DNA from: Stentor coeruleus
Taxonomy: Eukaryota > Ciliophora > Heterotrichea > Heterotrichida > Stentoridae
Direction: 5' to 3'
NCBI GenBank assembly: GCA_001970955.1
Contig: MPUH01000681.1
Span: 1 to 40,321 of the forward strand
DNA: 40,321 nt
Shown: in pieces, positions 30,256 to 40,321 of the stretch
Position numbering within the stretch: the stretch's first letter is position 1
Layout: each line of letters begins with the position of its first letter
Notes under the pieces: model-generated
Seen by the model: the letters and a program-made list of their open reading frames with translations, nothing else
What the model was told of the DNA's origin: nothing
The model's database searches: none
Translations under genes and position numbers: made by a program

Positions 30256-31738
30256 TTATTAGCTTTTAAGTTTACTTCGCTTGAATTATTTACTTAGCTT
30301 GCTTTATTGTGATACCGAAATTAATAGTTTTAACATTTCCTTGCTTTCTTAGTGAAGTGTCACCAAATACAGTGCCTAATATCAGCGATAAAAATTATCT
30401 TGCATCATATTTCCTTTTACTAAGATTTCCTGTCGCATGTGCATATATAATACTGAATAGAAAGGTTAAAATTCGGAAATTTTAAAGAAATATAAATTGA
30501 TTTACTAATGGAAATTATGCTTACAGCTTAAAGATAAAATCATATAAATTTTAAGTCATATCTTTGCTAAATCAATTATGCTATAATGCTTCAGTGTTAC
30601 AAAGAGTACAAATCATAAATTTAATAATATTGTCATTGAGTATTAAATATTATTCTTTAAAAATTTTAAATATCCAAAATCTTTTGCAAAGATGCTAATT
30701 TTTTTATGCGCGAGTTTTCGAGAACTCAAAAATATAACGACAATAAATTTCTTGATTTCGAATGCTAATTGCTGAGGTTAAGGTGTTCTTGAAAGTAAGT
30801 ATTTACTTAATCATAAAGATTTATCTAAACAAAATTTCACAAGTAAAAAACAAATTATCAAGCTTTTTATACTAAAACTATTACCCATAGAAGCTATAAT
30901 AAGTATTAGTTCAAAATCACTATATAGATTACTTACTAAGATGCCTCATTTTCCTGGGCTTCCGGCGTTAAAAATTTTGAAGATGTAAAACTCAAAAGGC
31001 ATTGGAGTTTTTTATTAGCATATAAATTTATTATATAACAATATTTTTTAAGTAATATACATAAAAATTGAAAAACTTTTTAATCTACTGTAAAAACTTG
31101 TAGAAAAAGGATTTTATGGATGAAAAAAAATATGCCAAGACTAAGATATCGAAGCTTAAGACTTGAAAATACAGAAATTGGAATATAATCGACAATTATT
31201 TTTGTGAATGGATAAAGCACGTAAGAAATAGTATTAAACCAATCACAGTGATAGGCTTTATAGGTTAAAAATAACAAAAAATATTTGAGGCTTTTGTTAT
31301 CGTTGGAGAGTTCAAAAAAAGTATTCAGATAGGGAAAATAAGCTCAAGCATATGCATGAAAAGAAGAAAAACAAAGATTGCGCTAAATAAGTTCAAGGCC
31401 TACAAGAAAAAAAATGAGTGGAAATATAGGCAAAAGTATATTGCTTATTTATACTAGACTTAAAGTTTATTTAGAAAATAGAATATATTCTTTAAGGAGA
31501 AATCCTATTAAAATAGATCACATAGCATCATTACTTCAAATGCATTTTTAGATATTGAGGAATTATGATATAAATACATGGATACAATATATACATTGCA
31601 ACATCATGTAAGTTTACTTAAAAAGAAATTTATACTTAACTAAAGAAAGTATATCAAAAAACGACAGTTTAACTTGGTAAATCTTGTCTCATATAGTAAC
31701 TATAGAGGTATGAAAGTCTTGAGTTATTTTTCGGCCAG

Positions 31739-31839
31739 TGGGTGAATGCCTATGATAAAATTGTACTAGAAAAATGAAAATTAAAGTANTGGGTGAATGC
31801 CTATGATAAAATTGTACTAGAAAAATGAAAATTAAAGTA
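31739..31839. repeat. Unmerged contig overlap around n at 31789
   Basis: A 50-nt segment is identical before (31739-31788) and after (31790-31839) the n. It matches the assembly-join pattern inside the giant gene, so the repeat should be collapsed and is not biological. Confidence 0.85.
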
Positions 31840-31978
31840 GTAATATGAGTTTATTTATTCATAGATTGCGATTCTCTCCTCATTTATAGGTTATAATTTA
31901 GTAAATATTTCAAAAATACAGTAAAGAGTTAAATACTAAAGACAGAATCAGATAAATATTAAATATAGGTAACTAATT

Positions 31979-32311
31979 TTAGCTAAATAAACTTTTTGGA
32001 TTGCAGTATTCTTCTAGTGCCTTTACATCCTTTTCTGCATTTTCTAGAATTTTTTCTATATTATCCATTGCATTTTCATAATTATCTATAGCTTTTAATA
32101 CTTCTTCAAGTTCCTCATGCATATTAGGATGCTGATTTTTAAATTCTTGAGTAGCATTAGCATAATTCATAAAAGTAGTCTCTAAAACATTTTGCTGTTT
32201 AAAATGGTAAGCTTTATATGCTTCCAGCTTCTTTTGCAAGCTTTCAATTTGCTGTTCCTGAGACGAAATGAAAAGAGATGCAAATGATTCCATTATATTG
32301 AAAAAGGGCAT
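31979..32311 (-). CDS. Small coiled-coil protein
   Basis: 110 residues from ATG 32311 (a second Met at residue 7 is possible) to TAA. The start is hydrophobic (MPFFNIMESFASLF), then the protein is helical throughout. Residues about 18-45 and 65-98 form an acidic coiled coil rich in Glu, Lys and Asn. No membrane segment or known motif. Single-domain helical proteins of this size often act as subunits of tethering or adaptor complexes such as BLOC-type assemblies, but I cannot assign it. The 5' flank (32403-32475) holds a short tandem duplication. Confidence 0.6.
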   Translation of the reverse strand: MPFFNIMESFASLFISSQEQQIESLQKKLEAYKAYHFKQQNVLETTFMNYANATQEFKNQHPNMHEELEEVLKAIDNYENAMDNIEKILENAEKDVKALEEYCNPKSLFS

Positions 32312-33295
32312 GCATATTCTCCCGATGCAAATCTGACTCTTTTCAGAAAGGGCTTTAAACAGTATAACGTAGAAAAACTATCAGGATTGAAATACTAAAA
32401 TAATGCTAAGCGGAATGAATTTATAGTTACTGTATTGAAATGCTAAGCTAATGAATTTATAGTTACTGTATTGAAATTGTATAAAATTGAATTTAAATAG
32501 ATTTTTTTTCTTCCTAAAATTTTTAGACTAACGAGATTTTTCTTATTCTTTCTACTAAGTCTGCAAGGCTTATTCCCAAATATTCTCCGCAGAAAAAAAT
32601 TTGCAAAGTTTGTCTTTAACTTATAATGAAAAATAAACAAAATCTGATAAAGGAAAGATGCCCTGAAAATTGATAATTTATTCAAAAATAATTATGAAGA
32701 AATATATCTTTGGATCTTGATAGAAGTTTAGAATCAGGAAGATAATAGTATTACTTTTCTCTGACATAAAAAAAAATATTTTTATTAAGACTTTTTATAC
32801 TTTAGAATGCTTTATTTAATTATTGTAAAGCATCTCTTATGACAGATATAAGCAGACTTATACATTTTTTGCAGATTTAATTAAATTCAAAAATAAGATT
32901 ATTAGATTAGATAGGTGTTTTATATCAATAAAAGATAATAAATAAATCAGTTTTGCTGTAGTAGCTCATTCTCTTTAGAAAGATTAGAGAATCATTTATC
33001 TATATATAAAGAGGAAGTTTTAAGATCAATTCAAGACAATTACAAAGATTAAAATATAATCAAATAGATTTTAGAGAATACATCAAATTTTGATTGATAT
33101 TATCTATGCTATATTGAATTGAAAAAGTTGTAAAAAAGAAATGGTATACTTACTTTGATTATTATAGAATCTCATTTATATTATATAAAACACTTAATTG
33201 GCCAATTTATAAGATTATAATAAGAATGTATGCTTTGATAGATTTTTTATGTTGGTGTTGGAGTATTTTTATGATTGCCAACGGGGCTCGGATGA
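32312..33295. other. Intergenic between divergent genes; nothing convincing
   Basis: An 80-codon minus-strand open frame at 32443-32685 is rich in Phe, Lys, Asn and Ile with no motif, and overlaps the tandem duplication, so I do not call it a gene. An ATG at 33249 opens a frame running to the n at 33299; it could be the real 5' end of the deacetylase gene. Confidence 0.5.
32403..32475. repeat. Imperfect 36/37-nt tandem duplication
   Basis: Copies at 32403-32439 and 32440-32475 share ATGAATTTATAGTTACTG and differ near AAGCGGA versus AAGCTA. It lies in the 5' flank of the small coiled-coil gene. It may be natural or an assembly artefact. Confidence 0.7.
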
Positions 33296-34378
33296 ATGNA
33301 ATCTAAGGACTCTCTTCTAGGCTATGATAGTAAAGGATTTTGGCTTGGTGGAGGGCTAGTACTATTTTTTTTCTACCCAATAATTCTTGAGCTCATAATG
33401 TGGGCTTTTGCAATAATACAAAGTCCTAAACCTCCAGAGCATATTCCAGAAGTTCCAATAGCTTATCATCATGGCTATAATATAACTGCATGTGGCATAG
33501 AAAAACTTCACCCATTTGATTCGCAAAAATACGGTAAAGTATTTCACGAATTAAATATTCAAGGTCAGTATATTGTTCCTAGTAAATGCCCAAGATCTTT
33601 ATTAATTGCAGTGCATCCATTCTGGTTTCTTTTAAGTCTTTGCTATTCACTTCAAATCTTTAGAGCTATAGAAGTCCCAATATTTTTCCTTCCAGCTCCA
33701 GTACTACGTTGGCGAGTATTAAATCCTATGCTATTAGCGACTCATGGAAGTATTATTGCTGGCTGTGCAGCAGTGACTAATAGAAAATTTGGAATCAATC
33801 TTTCAGGAGGTTATCATCATGCTAGTAGTACTTCATGTGGAGGGTTTTGCATTTATGCTGATATTACACTTACAATATATTGGATAAGGAGATGGTATCC
33901 AGAAGCTGTAAAAAAAGTGCTTATAGTTGATTTAGATGCTCATCAAGGAAATGGACATGAAAGGGATTTTATTAAATGTCCTGACACTTTTATTCTTGAT
34001 TTTTACAATGATGAAATTTACCCTGGAGACTTTATTGCAAAAGAAGCCATAAGATATGGAGATAACTTTAATTTCGAGCACACTGATGAATTTTACTTAG
34101 AAAAACTTGAAATAGCACTTCGTCACTGTATAAAAGTGTTTCGCCCAGATTTTATCTTGTATAATGCAGGGACTGACTGTATGCAAGGAGATCCTTTAGG
34201 AAATCTTAACATAAGCAGTTCAGGAATAATAAAGCGTGATGAAATAGTATTTACTCATTCAATTGAAAATCACATACCTATTCTCATGGTACTTTCAGGA
34301 GGCTATCAAAAGCAAAATGCCGCTACAATAGCAAAATCAATAAAAAATCTCAACTCAAAGTTCAATATTTATACTTAG
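33296..34378 (+). CDS. HDAC11: HDAC11-like (class IV) histone deacetylase with N-terminal hydrophobic segment
   Basis: About 360 residues, TAG stop; the start is uncertain because an n at 33299 cuts the N-terminus. The deacetylase domain spans about residues 54-350 and follows HDAC11 closely: EKLHPFD, GGYHHASS with the catalytic His pair 174-175, DLDAHQGNGHERDF with zinc ligands Asp214 and His216, YNAGTD with zinc ligand Asp294, and SGGYQK with the transition-state Tyr337. All catalytic residues are present, so activity is expected. Human HDAC11 is mainly a lysine defatty-acylase as well as a deacetylase; which applies here is unknown. Residues about 19-43 are strongly hydrophobic, suggesting a membrane anchor, which the human protein lacks. 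The upstream ATG at 33249 could supply further N-terminal residues if the n hides missing bases. Confidence 0.9.
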   Translation: MXSKDSLLGYDSKGFWLGGGLVLFFFYPIILELIMWAFAIIQSPKPPEHIPEVPIAYHHGYNITACGIEKLHPFDSQKYGKVFHELNIQGQYIVPSKCPRSLLIAVHPFWFLLSLCYSLQIFRAIEVPIFFLPAPVLRWRVLNPMLLATHGSIIAGCAAVTNRKFGINLSGGYHHASSTSCGGFCIYADITLTIYWIRRWYPEAVKKVLIVDLDAHQGNGHERDFIKCPDTFILDFYNDEIYPGDFIAKEAIRYGDNFNFEHTDEFYLEKLEIALRHCIKVFRPDFILYNAGTDCMQGDPLGNLNISSSGIIKRDEIVFTHSIENHIPILMVLSGGYQKQNAATIAKSIKNLNSKFNIYT

Positions 34379-34761
34379 TTATGATTATCTAATTAATTTA
34401 AATATTATCGTTGAGCAATATTGAATTAATAAACTTTTTTTATTAATGCATTTTAACCTTACTATTATTTTATATTTATATATATTTTTTTAACTTATCC
34501 TGATTTCAACTTAAAATCGCATTATAATCATAATAATTAAATGATACTAGTTTGCTTAGCGGATAATTTAAAATCTTTGAGAGAAGTTATATAAAAATTT
34601 TAAAGAATATAATTAATCAATAGTAACTAAATTTGCATATACGAGCAAATGGTAAGTAACTTCTCAGCAAATTATTAGAAATACTTTCTATTTTATCTCA
34701 ATTACTCGAATATATGCGAATTATCAAAGAGTTAAGATCGTAAATTTACCTAAATACTAGT
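34379..34761. other. Convergent intergenic region; no gene seen
   Basis: AT-rich sequence between the 3' ends of the deacetylase and CDPK genes. No open frame, repeat or RNA gene recognised, and no strand skew. Confidence 0.6.
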
Positions 34762-36219
34762 CTAGTCTGTTCTAGAGTACCCAGTTGTTTTAAGGATAGC
34801 ATTGGTAAATTCATCTAAATCAATTTCTCCATCACCATTTGTATCAATTTCTTTCAAAAGCTTTTGAATGCTGCTTTCATTTGCTATTCCAATTAATGCC
34901 AATTCACTTATAGTAATTTTCCCATTGCCATCTAAATCTAAAGCTCTGAATGCTATTTTAAGTTTTTTTTTGCTTATCTCAATATCTTTACTAATCACAG
35001 CTGTTAAAAATTCCGAATAATCAATGAATCCGTTTTTATCTGAATCACAATTTTTAAAAATCTCTTCATAATTAGCAAGAATTCCATTACCAAACTCTTC
35101 AAAACCACCCCTTACTTCCTCTATGCTTAGTCTTCCATCTCCGTTTTTATCGAATGTTTCGAACATATTACGAATATGCTTTAAATCTTTACTTGTTGTA
35201 AAGCAATGAGCCAAAAATGAAAAAGTGCATGCTTGAAGATTGTTTATCTTTTTAAACTTTGTTAAATTAATCAAGGATTTAGTTGCAAGAGTTCTATCAG
35301 GAACTAGATTTTTTGCTCTTGTATTAATCCAAGGATCATAATAGAGTTCACCAATACTAATTCTTTTTGCAGGATCTTTATTAAGCATCTTCCTTACAAG
35401 TTTTTTCGCACAAGCAGATACCCCAAACCAAACTTTTTTGCTAAAATTAACTTCATCAAGTCGAATTTTTTTATAAATTTCATCATTAGTCTTACCTTGA
35501 AAAGGAGGAGACCCACAAAGCATTATATACATAATAATTCCAATACTCCAAATATCGCACTTTTCATTATACTTCCCATTGATAACTTCAGGAGCAATAT
35601 AATATGGAGTTCCTACTAAATTGGATTGAATTTCTCCTTTCGAAAATTTAATTGAAGCTCCGAAGTCAATTAATTTTAATCTAGAATTTTCAGATCTATC
35701 TTCGAAAATCAAATTATCAGGTTTCAAATCACGATGCATTATTCCAGCTTCATGCATATATTTAATTATTGAGACTATATCAAACATGTATTTTGCAGCT
35801 TCATTTTCCGTTAGATTACCTTTTTTAACAATAGCATCAAAAAGTTCTCCACCTGTGCATAACTCTGTTATAATATGAATAAAATTTGAGTCTTTGTATA
35901 CATCGTAAATCTTTATTATTCCTGGGTGATCAAGGTATTTAAGTATTTCTACTTCTTGATGGATAGTTTCAATTTCTTCCGTCTTCATGCATGATATTGA
36001 AACTGATTTAGCAGCTCGATGGACACCAGTTTCAATTTCAATTACTTCTTTAACTTGTCCATAGCCACCTTCCCCAATTACAGCCTTCGTGACATAGTAT
36101 TTATGGAAAGACTCGCTTGAGGTAGTGATCATATTTGAAATCGAAGGCTTATGAACTGTTGTTTCACTTGATCCAAGATCTTTTGTTTCACCTGCATCTT
36201 TTACTATACAGCAACCCAT
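34762..36219 (-). CDS. Calcium-dependent protein kinase (CDPK)
   Basis: 485 residues, TAG stop. The start MGCC gives Gly2 for myristoylation and Cys3/Cys4 for palmitoylation, so membrane attachment is expected. The Ser/Thr kinase domain (about 41-298) is complete: glycine loop GEGGYGQV (49-56), Lys71, HRDLKPDN with the catalytic Asp at about 164, DFG at 185-187, APE at about 209-211. A junction with an autoinhibitory helix follows (about 300-345). Four canonical EF-hand loops start at 357, 392, 428 and 459, all with the usual Asp and final Glu. This is the plant, ciliate and apicomplexan CDPK layout, in which calcium binding to the C-terminal EF-hands releases the kinase. It probably acts at the cortex or ciliary membrane in calcium signalling; substrates cannot be inferred. 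Confidence 0.95.
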   Translation of the reverse strand: MGCCIVKDAGETKDLGSSETTVHKPSISNMITTSSESFHKYYVTKAVIGEGGYGQVKEVIEIETGVHRAAKSVSISCMKTEEIETIHQEVEILKYLDHPGIIKIYDVYKDSNFIHIITELCTGGELFDAIVKKGNLTENEAAKYMFDIVSIIKYMHEAGIMHRDLKPDNLIFEDRSENSRLKLIDFGASIKFSKGEIQSNLVGTPYYIAPEVINGKYNEKCDIWSIGIIMYIMLCGSPPFQGKTNDEIYKKIRLDEVNFSKKVWFGVSACAKKLVRKMLNKDPAKRISIGELYYDPWINTRAKNLVPDRTLATKSLINLTKFKKINNLQACTFSFLAHCFTTSKDLKHIRNMFETFDKNGDGRLSIEEVRGGFEEFGNGILANYEEIFKNCDSDKNGFIDYSEFLTAVISKDIEISKKKLKIAFRALDLDGNGKITISELALIGIANESSIQKLLKEIDTNGDGEIDLDEFTNAILKTTGYSRTD

Positions 36220-36587
36220 TAATTATAAAAATTTAAGCAAGAATATACAGATTAAAGATACATTTTTATATGCTGTTCAATTTTTTAAGTTTAAGTTTAT
36301 TTATCGTTATCTTATTGAGTTCCCTCAATGAAACTCTCCTATAAATTTTGTTTGATTAATCTTTGTCATATATAAATATCTATTTTATTGAAATTAATAA
36401 TTCTGTTCATTGGCTTGACAAGTAATTTACATTATTTAAGTTTCATTTTATCTTATTTTTAGTTTTTACAGTTTCTAATTAACGCATTCCATACTATGGT
36501 TTATATTTTATGATAATTATATTTTTTTAGGTGTTAGGACTATCAGAAAAAAATTGCTAATAAAAATGAATAAATAAAGTATATAAG
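36220..36587. other. Short intergenic, no gene seen
   Basis: AT-rich sequence between the 5' end of the CDPK gene and the 3' end of the importin gene, both on the minus strand. No strand skew (36241-36300 has 7 G and 4 C). No regulatory motif recognised. Confidence 0.6.
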
Positions 36588-38912
36588 CTATGCAAACATA
36601 AGCCTTTTAAACCTTTCACTCAAACTTAAGTCTGAAAAATTAGACTTCGAAGTTTTTTTGTCTTCATTTTCTATAAAGTTGCAATATTTGTTGACTACTT
36701 CTTGTACTACTCCTTGAAGATTTTGTGAAATGTACGGAATAATCTTCCTTAAAGCCCTCGTACACAAGACTATTTGATTATGATTATTAAGCTTTTGAAC
36801 TTTTTCAAACCATAACGTAAAATCTACAACAGCTATGTATTGAGGCGATTTTTCTAAAATCTGACTGATTATCATCACAGAACTAGTTAGGCACATTTCT
36901 TCATAAATATCATTTTTTCCAATTTTTAAATAATTATGCACTTCCTTTAATGCATTTTCATCTCCAAATGATGCAACTATAGTCATACAAAGTATAAGCT
37001 CTAAAACTATGAAATCGTCTTCTGAATTACCGTGAATCTTATAAAGTTCAGGACAATTATAAATAAGTTCATTAATCTTTTCAAACATAGATTTTTCATA
37101 ATAGATTAGAAGATATTCTTCAAGAATTTTTACGTTGACCCATTTGTTTTTCTGATTAATTTCCTTTAAGTAAGGGATCAACTTATCAATCGGTTCATGA
37201 GAGCCTTGAAAATTATTAAGAAAAGTTAGCCAAAATTGAAATGCAGACTTATCTCCCCTTTGCAGTCTTGTCGAGAGATGAATATAAATGATTTCATTTA
37301 GAGAATTATTACCTGGGAACTTGATAAGCAATTGCTCAAGCATATCACTTATTGAAGATAATACAATTTCATTTGAATCAACAAGGAGATTAGAAAGACC
37401 AAGATTAGTTAAGCCTTGAATGAAAATATCATTTGAATTACTGGATTGGATAAGGTTACTTATAAAAGTAACTAAATGCCAAATACAAGATGGCGATTGG
37501 ACTGCAGGAATTAGTTGAAAAGCTAGAAGTCCAAAATCATTAACTATTTGTATTAATGTTTGTGCAGGAAGGGTCATGTAGGTCATTTGTTTTAAGGTCA
37601 AACAACACTCATATAAAAGGATTGTATCAGATGTAAAAGATTTAACTCGAAGTAGGAGTTCATATGGTAAAGAATAGTCTGAAAGTAAGTTTATCCACCT
37701 TCTTGTTAAAATTAATGCATCTCTAAGTATTACTAGCTTTTCTAATCCTTCTAGTTCTTTTTCATTTAACCATGTTATAATGATTTTATAGTCATTCTCA
37801 CCTATCGCTTGTGGAAATTTATATAAAATGCTATAAAAACTGCATAAGGTATGCACTTGCAAGAAGCTCATATCATTTCTCATCATCTTTTTCAGCACAA
37901 TAAACAAATCTGGGAAATTTTTCAGCAAAGCTTCTTGAAGTTTCCTCACACAATCTTCTTCAACCTCTTCTGTTGAATCTAAAAAATTAGAATAATCTCC
38001 ATTATTCCACAATTCCCATCTTTCATCAAGTTCAGCTTCCAATGTTTTATTTAACAAATTTTCACAGTCAGGCTTGATAATATAAGCAACTTGAGGAAAT
38101 TTTGTTAGCATATCTTTAATACTTAAAAACACATATGGAAGAAGCTCTTTTCTTTGTTCAGTCGAACTTGAGTAGTTTTTACAAATCTGCATATAAAATT
38201 CCATTAAAACTGTAGCAACTGGAGTTAGTAAATTCGATATTTTGATAATCATAACATGCATACCTTTAAGCACAGTTTTGGCTAGCTTAAAATTATCAGA
38301 AGCAATATATGATTTGACTCTAGACAATATATGCTCTAATAATTCTTGTGTATATGCAACCAAAGCGAACTTTGTAACAATTTTTTCTATTAGCACTTCT
38401 GAATATGATGTCCATAGTTGGATTAACATTGGAAGGATTACTTTTGATAGCTCAGCTACATTATTTTTGCAGCGTGCTGAGCCTTTTAATAACTGGATTT
38501 TTAAAACTCGATGAAGAATTTGTAAGTAAAGTTCTGAGTGCTGAACTACAGCAAGATAGTTTAAAAGTCCAGGCCAACTATCCAGAAAATCATATTTGTT
38601 GACCATAGCCACAGCTTCAATTACTAATTTACTTTTTCTATCATCTACATGTAGCAAGGTTAAGATAAATTGCTTGACTTGAACTTTGTTAGCATCGGAT
38701 ATACGATTTTTTTTAAGCCAGTACTTTGTGATAAGGTTTTTTATAAGAATCATGCACATGAATTGGGCTGAGTCATTCATTCCTGGGTATTTTTCGATTA
38801 GAGTTATTATGAAATCAGGCTCCTTTGACCACTTATCTAAGCAGTCTGTGCAATCTTTCCGAAGCTTGACGTCTGCCTCAAGAGTACCCAAAAGGCAAAT
38901 TTCTAGCTCCAT
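36588..38912 (-). CDS. Importin-beta-like transport receptor, probably importin-11/Kap120 type
   Basis: 774 residues from ATG 38912 to TAG, all alpha-helical HEAT-like repeats. The N-terminus (about 1-80) reads like an importin-N domain: DCLDKWSKEPDF, then ILIKNLITKYW. The part at about 110-160 (DSWPGLLNYL, then LHRVLKIQLLKG) matches my memory of importin-11, where a W-P-E-L-I segment and an H-R-x-L-x-x-x-x-x-x-L-x-S-K-R segment occur, so I favour that family. Known importin-11 proteins carry cargoes such as ubiquitin-conjugating enzymes into the nucleus in a Ran-GTP-dependent way. It is shorter than the roughly 975 residues of animal importin-11, mostly from the C-terminal side. The subfamily is tentative; the importin-beta superfamily call is firmer. 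Confidence 0.72.
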   Translation of the reverse strand: MELEICLLGTLEADVKLRKDCTDCLDKWSKEPDFIITLIEKYPGMNDSAQFMCMILIKNLITKYWLKKNRISDANKVQVKQFILTLLHVDDRKSKLVIEAVAMVNKYDFLDSWPGLLNYLAVVQHSELYLQILHRVLKIQLLKGSARCKNNVAELSKVILPMLIQLWTSYSEVLIEKIVTKFALVAYTQELLEHILSRVKSYIASDNFKLAKTVLKGMHVMIIKISNLLTPVATVLMEFYMQICKNYSSSTEQRKELLPYVFLSIKDMLTKFPQVAYIIKPDCENLLNKTLEAELDERWELWNNGDYSNFLDSTEEVEEDCVRKLQEALLKNFPDLFIVLKKMMRNDMSFLQVHTLCSFYSILYKFPQAIGENDYKIIITWLNEKELEGLEKLVILRDALILTRRWINLLSDYSLPYELLLRVKSFTSDTILLYECCLTLKQMTYMTLPAQTLIQIVNDFGLLAFQLIPAVQSPSCIWHLVTFISNLIQSSNSNDIFIQGLTNLGLSNLLVDSNEIVLSSISDMLEQLLIKFPGNNSLNEIIYIHLSTRLQRGDKSAFQFWLTFLNNFQGSHEPIDKLIPYLKEINQKNKWVNVKILEEYLLIYYEKSMFEKINELIYNCPELYKIHGNSEDDFIVLELILCMTIVASFGDENALKEVHNYLKIGKNDIYEEMCLTSSVMIISQILEKSPQYIAVVDFTLWFEKVQKLNNHNQIVLCTRALRKIIPYISQNLQGVVQEVVNKYCNFIENEDKKTSKSNFSDLSLSERFKRLMFA

Positions 38913-40321
38913 TTTATCTTAGAAAAAAAGGAAACTAGGCTTAATTTTAGTTAATATTTCAATAGTTTTGATGTTTAGCTAGTGTTAAATATTAAATAAG
39001 GTATTATAATTAATTATTAATATTAAAATTAAAGCTATTTGTATGTTAAATACTTAGCTATAATAGTTTTAATTCTTTTAGTTTCCTGTTGTAATTATTA
39101 TTATTCTCTTGGTCTAATGATTTAATTTAGCGGTTTGTTGTTAATTATATCAGATTATTTAAAATTTTGGCAAGGCGTAATTTTGACTTATAGGGCACAT
39201 TAATTAAATAATATTAGTTCTGTAATTATTATCATAAGCTTTTCATATTTCTGTTATTAAAATTGTTATCTATCTTATATTTAGTGCATTACAAAATTAC
39301 TATGTGTTGAGTTTAGGGTTTATGATAAGATGAGATATGATTGCATATAAGATAAAATCATGATTTGATAATTAATTAGCTTTTCATCTTTAATATCAAT
39401 AAGATATAGTTTTTCCTCAGCTGTATAGTTTCGAATATCAATAATTCTTCTAAAGATTATTTTTGCTTACTCGAAGAAATCTAAGGAAAATATGCATTAC
39501 AAGTCACAATATTTTAAAACTAATTTAACACTCTCAGGCGAGGGCCGTATGTGCCAAGCCTTAATTTGATTTGGATATATGATCACAAAATAATTGATGG
39601 CTTGTGCTATAAAATTTTGCCAAATTTAAACTCAATATCGATTTTTAGTCATAAATGGAAAAATATCTCAAAGGGTATAAAATGAAGGTTCATCATGATG
39701 GCTGAATGGAAATCTACGTGCATTCTTATTCCTCAAAGGATGCCAATGAAAAATCAAGATCTAATCCTCAGAATTTTTTGAACTTTTCTTGATGGCATAA
39801 CAGTGCAAAAGATCATCGATAGATCTAATGAGAAAATGATAAAAAAATTAAGAATAAAGGGAGATAAAATAAGTGGCAGAAAAATCTCCTTAGAGAGATT
39901 CAAAAAATACATTGGATAAACTATATTTATGGGAAAAAAAGGTAACCAGAAATTCCTCTTCATCGACAAATAAATGAAATTTGGGATAGTTTGCATTTCA
40001 TTGAATAGATTCAAGAAATCAATAATTTTTTGATTCTAAGAGAAAAAATTGCCAAGATCTTTAGCAAGATTAAGTAAGCTACTTGACTTAGTCCAAGTAA
40101 AATCATTAACATATATATTGTCATTTTAGCATCTCAATTAATAAATCAATGAAGTCATACAAGGATAGGCATAAATTGATAGAGTATATACCAGTGAAAC
40201 CTATAAAACACTGATTTCTTTTTTATGAATCAGACACAGGCTAATGCCTCAATTACAATTTATTGACTGACACCAGTTAATAAGAATTCAAGCCTTATAG
40301 TATTGAATTATTGAATCAAGC
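38913..40321. other. AT-rich end of the window; no supported gene
   Basis: Several short, frame-broken open frames lie at about 39490-39660 and 39706-39905 on the plus strand, and an 86-codon frame at 39754-40014 on the minus strand. None has a recognisable motif. They may be remnants of a decayed gene extending beyond the window. No RNA gene was found. Confidence 0.45.

Larger units (their letters stand above)
27089..31978. other. Gene-poor 4.9 kb with gene relics
   Basis: No intact gene of more than about 60 codons is convincing. I see a PPW-family relic at 28257-28382 (minus), a weak ORF at 30085-30255 (plus), and a 38-codon minus-strand ORF at about 28979-29095 that is acidic and has a CEIC pair. 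There are no tRNA-like structures. The flanks show no strand skew (27121-27180 has 5 G and 6 C), unlike the left part. Small inverted repeats occur near 29400-29431 (CTGGATG/CATCCAG) and 30712-30727. Confidence 0.5.

Noticed and set aside
32443..32685. 80-codon minus-strand frame
   Set aside because: Composition is that of random AT-rich sequence, no motif, and it includes part of a tandem duplication.
39706..39905. Plus-strand traces starting MEIYVHSYSSKDANEK and continuing in another frame
   Set aside because: Too short and frame-broken, no family recognised; the opposite strand has an equally long open frame, so neither can be supported.

Overview
The window looks like macronuclear DNA of a heterotrich ciliate, most likely Stentor or a close relative. 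It is very AT-rich, intron-poor and eukaryotic: a CDPK, an HDAC11-type deacetylase, an importin and a PRELI protein. Long ORFs read with the standard code and use only TGG for Trp, which argues against Blepharisma, where UGA means Trp. The gene at 476-1312 carries an intron of exactly 15 nt with GT..AG ends, the hallmark of heterotrich genomes. The organism call rests on these features and on recalled knowledge, not on a database match.

Layout. 0-7.5 kb: an acidic coiled-coil gene, then three small basic genes (2010-2384, 3844-4215, 6012-6365) sharing the motif PPW-x7-P-x10-[SQ]-D-[FLY] with constant spacing; I do not know this family. 7.5-16.8 kb: one giant minus-strand gene, split by unmerged contig overlaps into four apparent ORFs. 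Collapsed, it encodes about 2,970 residues: EF-hands, charged coiled coil, WD40-like propeller, more EF-hands, a pseudokinase and a helical-repeat tail. 17.4-20.0 kb: a PRELI/MSF1 lipid-transfer protein and a CCDC57-like coiled-coil protein interrupted by one in-frame TAA. 20.4-21.7 kb: a secreted purple acid phosphatase. 22.8-27.1 kb: a 1,443-residue protein that I read as five tandem, mostly inactive ubiquitin-protease-like modules. 27.1-32 kb: a gene-poor stretch with a relic of the PPW family. 32-38.9 kb: a small coiled-coil protein, an HDAC11-like deacetylase with an N-terminal hydrophobic segment, a dually acylated CDPK, and an importin-11-like receptor. 38.9-40.3 kb: no supported gene.

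In the left ~22.3 kb the gene flanks show extreme strand asymmetry: C-rich and G-free 5' of genes, G-rich and C-free 3' of genes, on the coding strand. This stops near 22.3-22.4 kb, close to a perfect 64-bp tandem duplication and a long palindrome, and is absent from the right part.

Calcium signalling recurs (the giant EF-hand scaffold and the CDPK), as do centriole/cilium-type coiled-coil proteins, but nothing shows that the genes form one pathway. Six single n bases occur; four of them are flanked by duplicated sequence and mark assembly joins.
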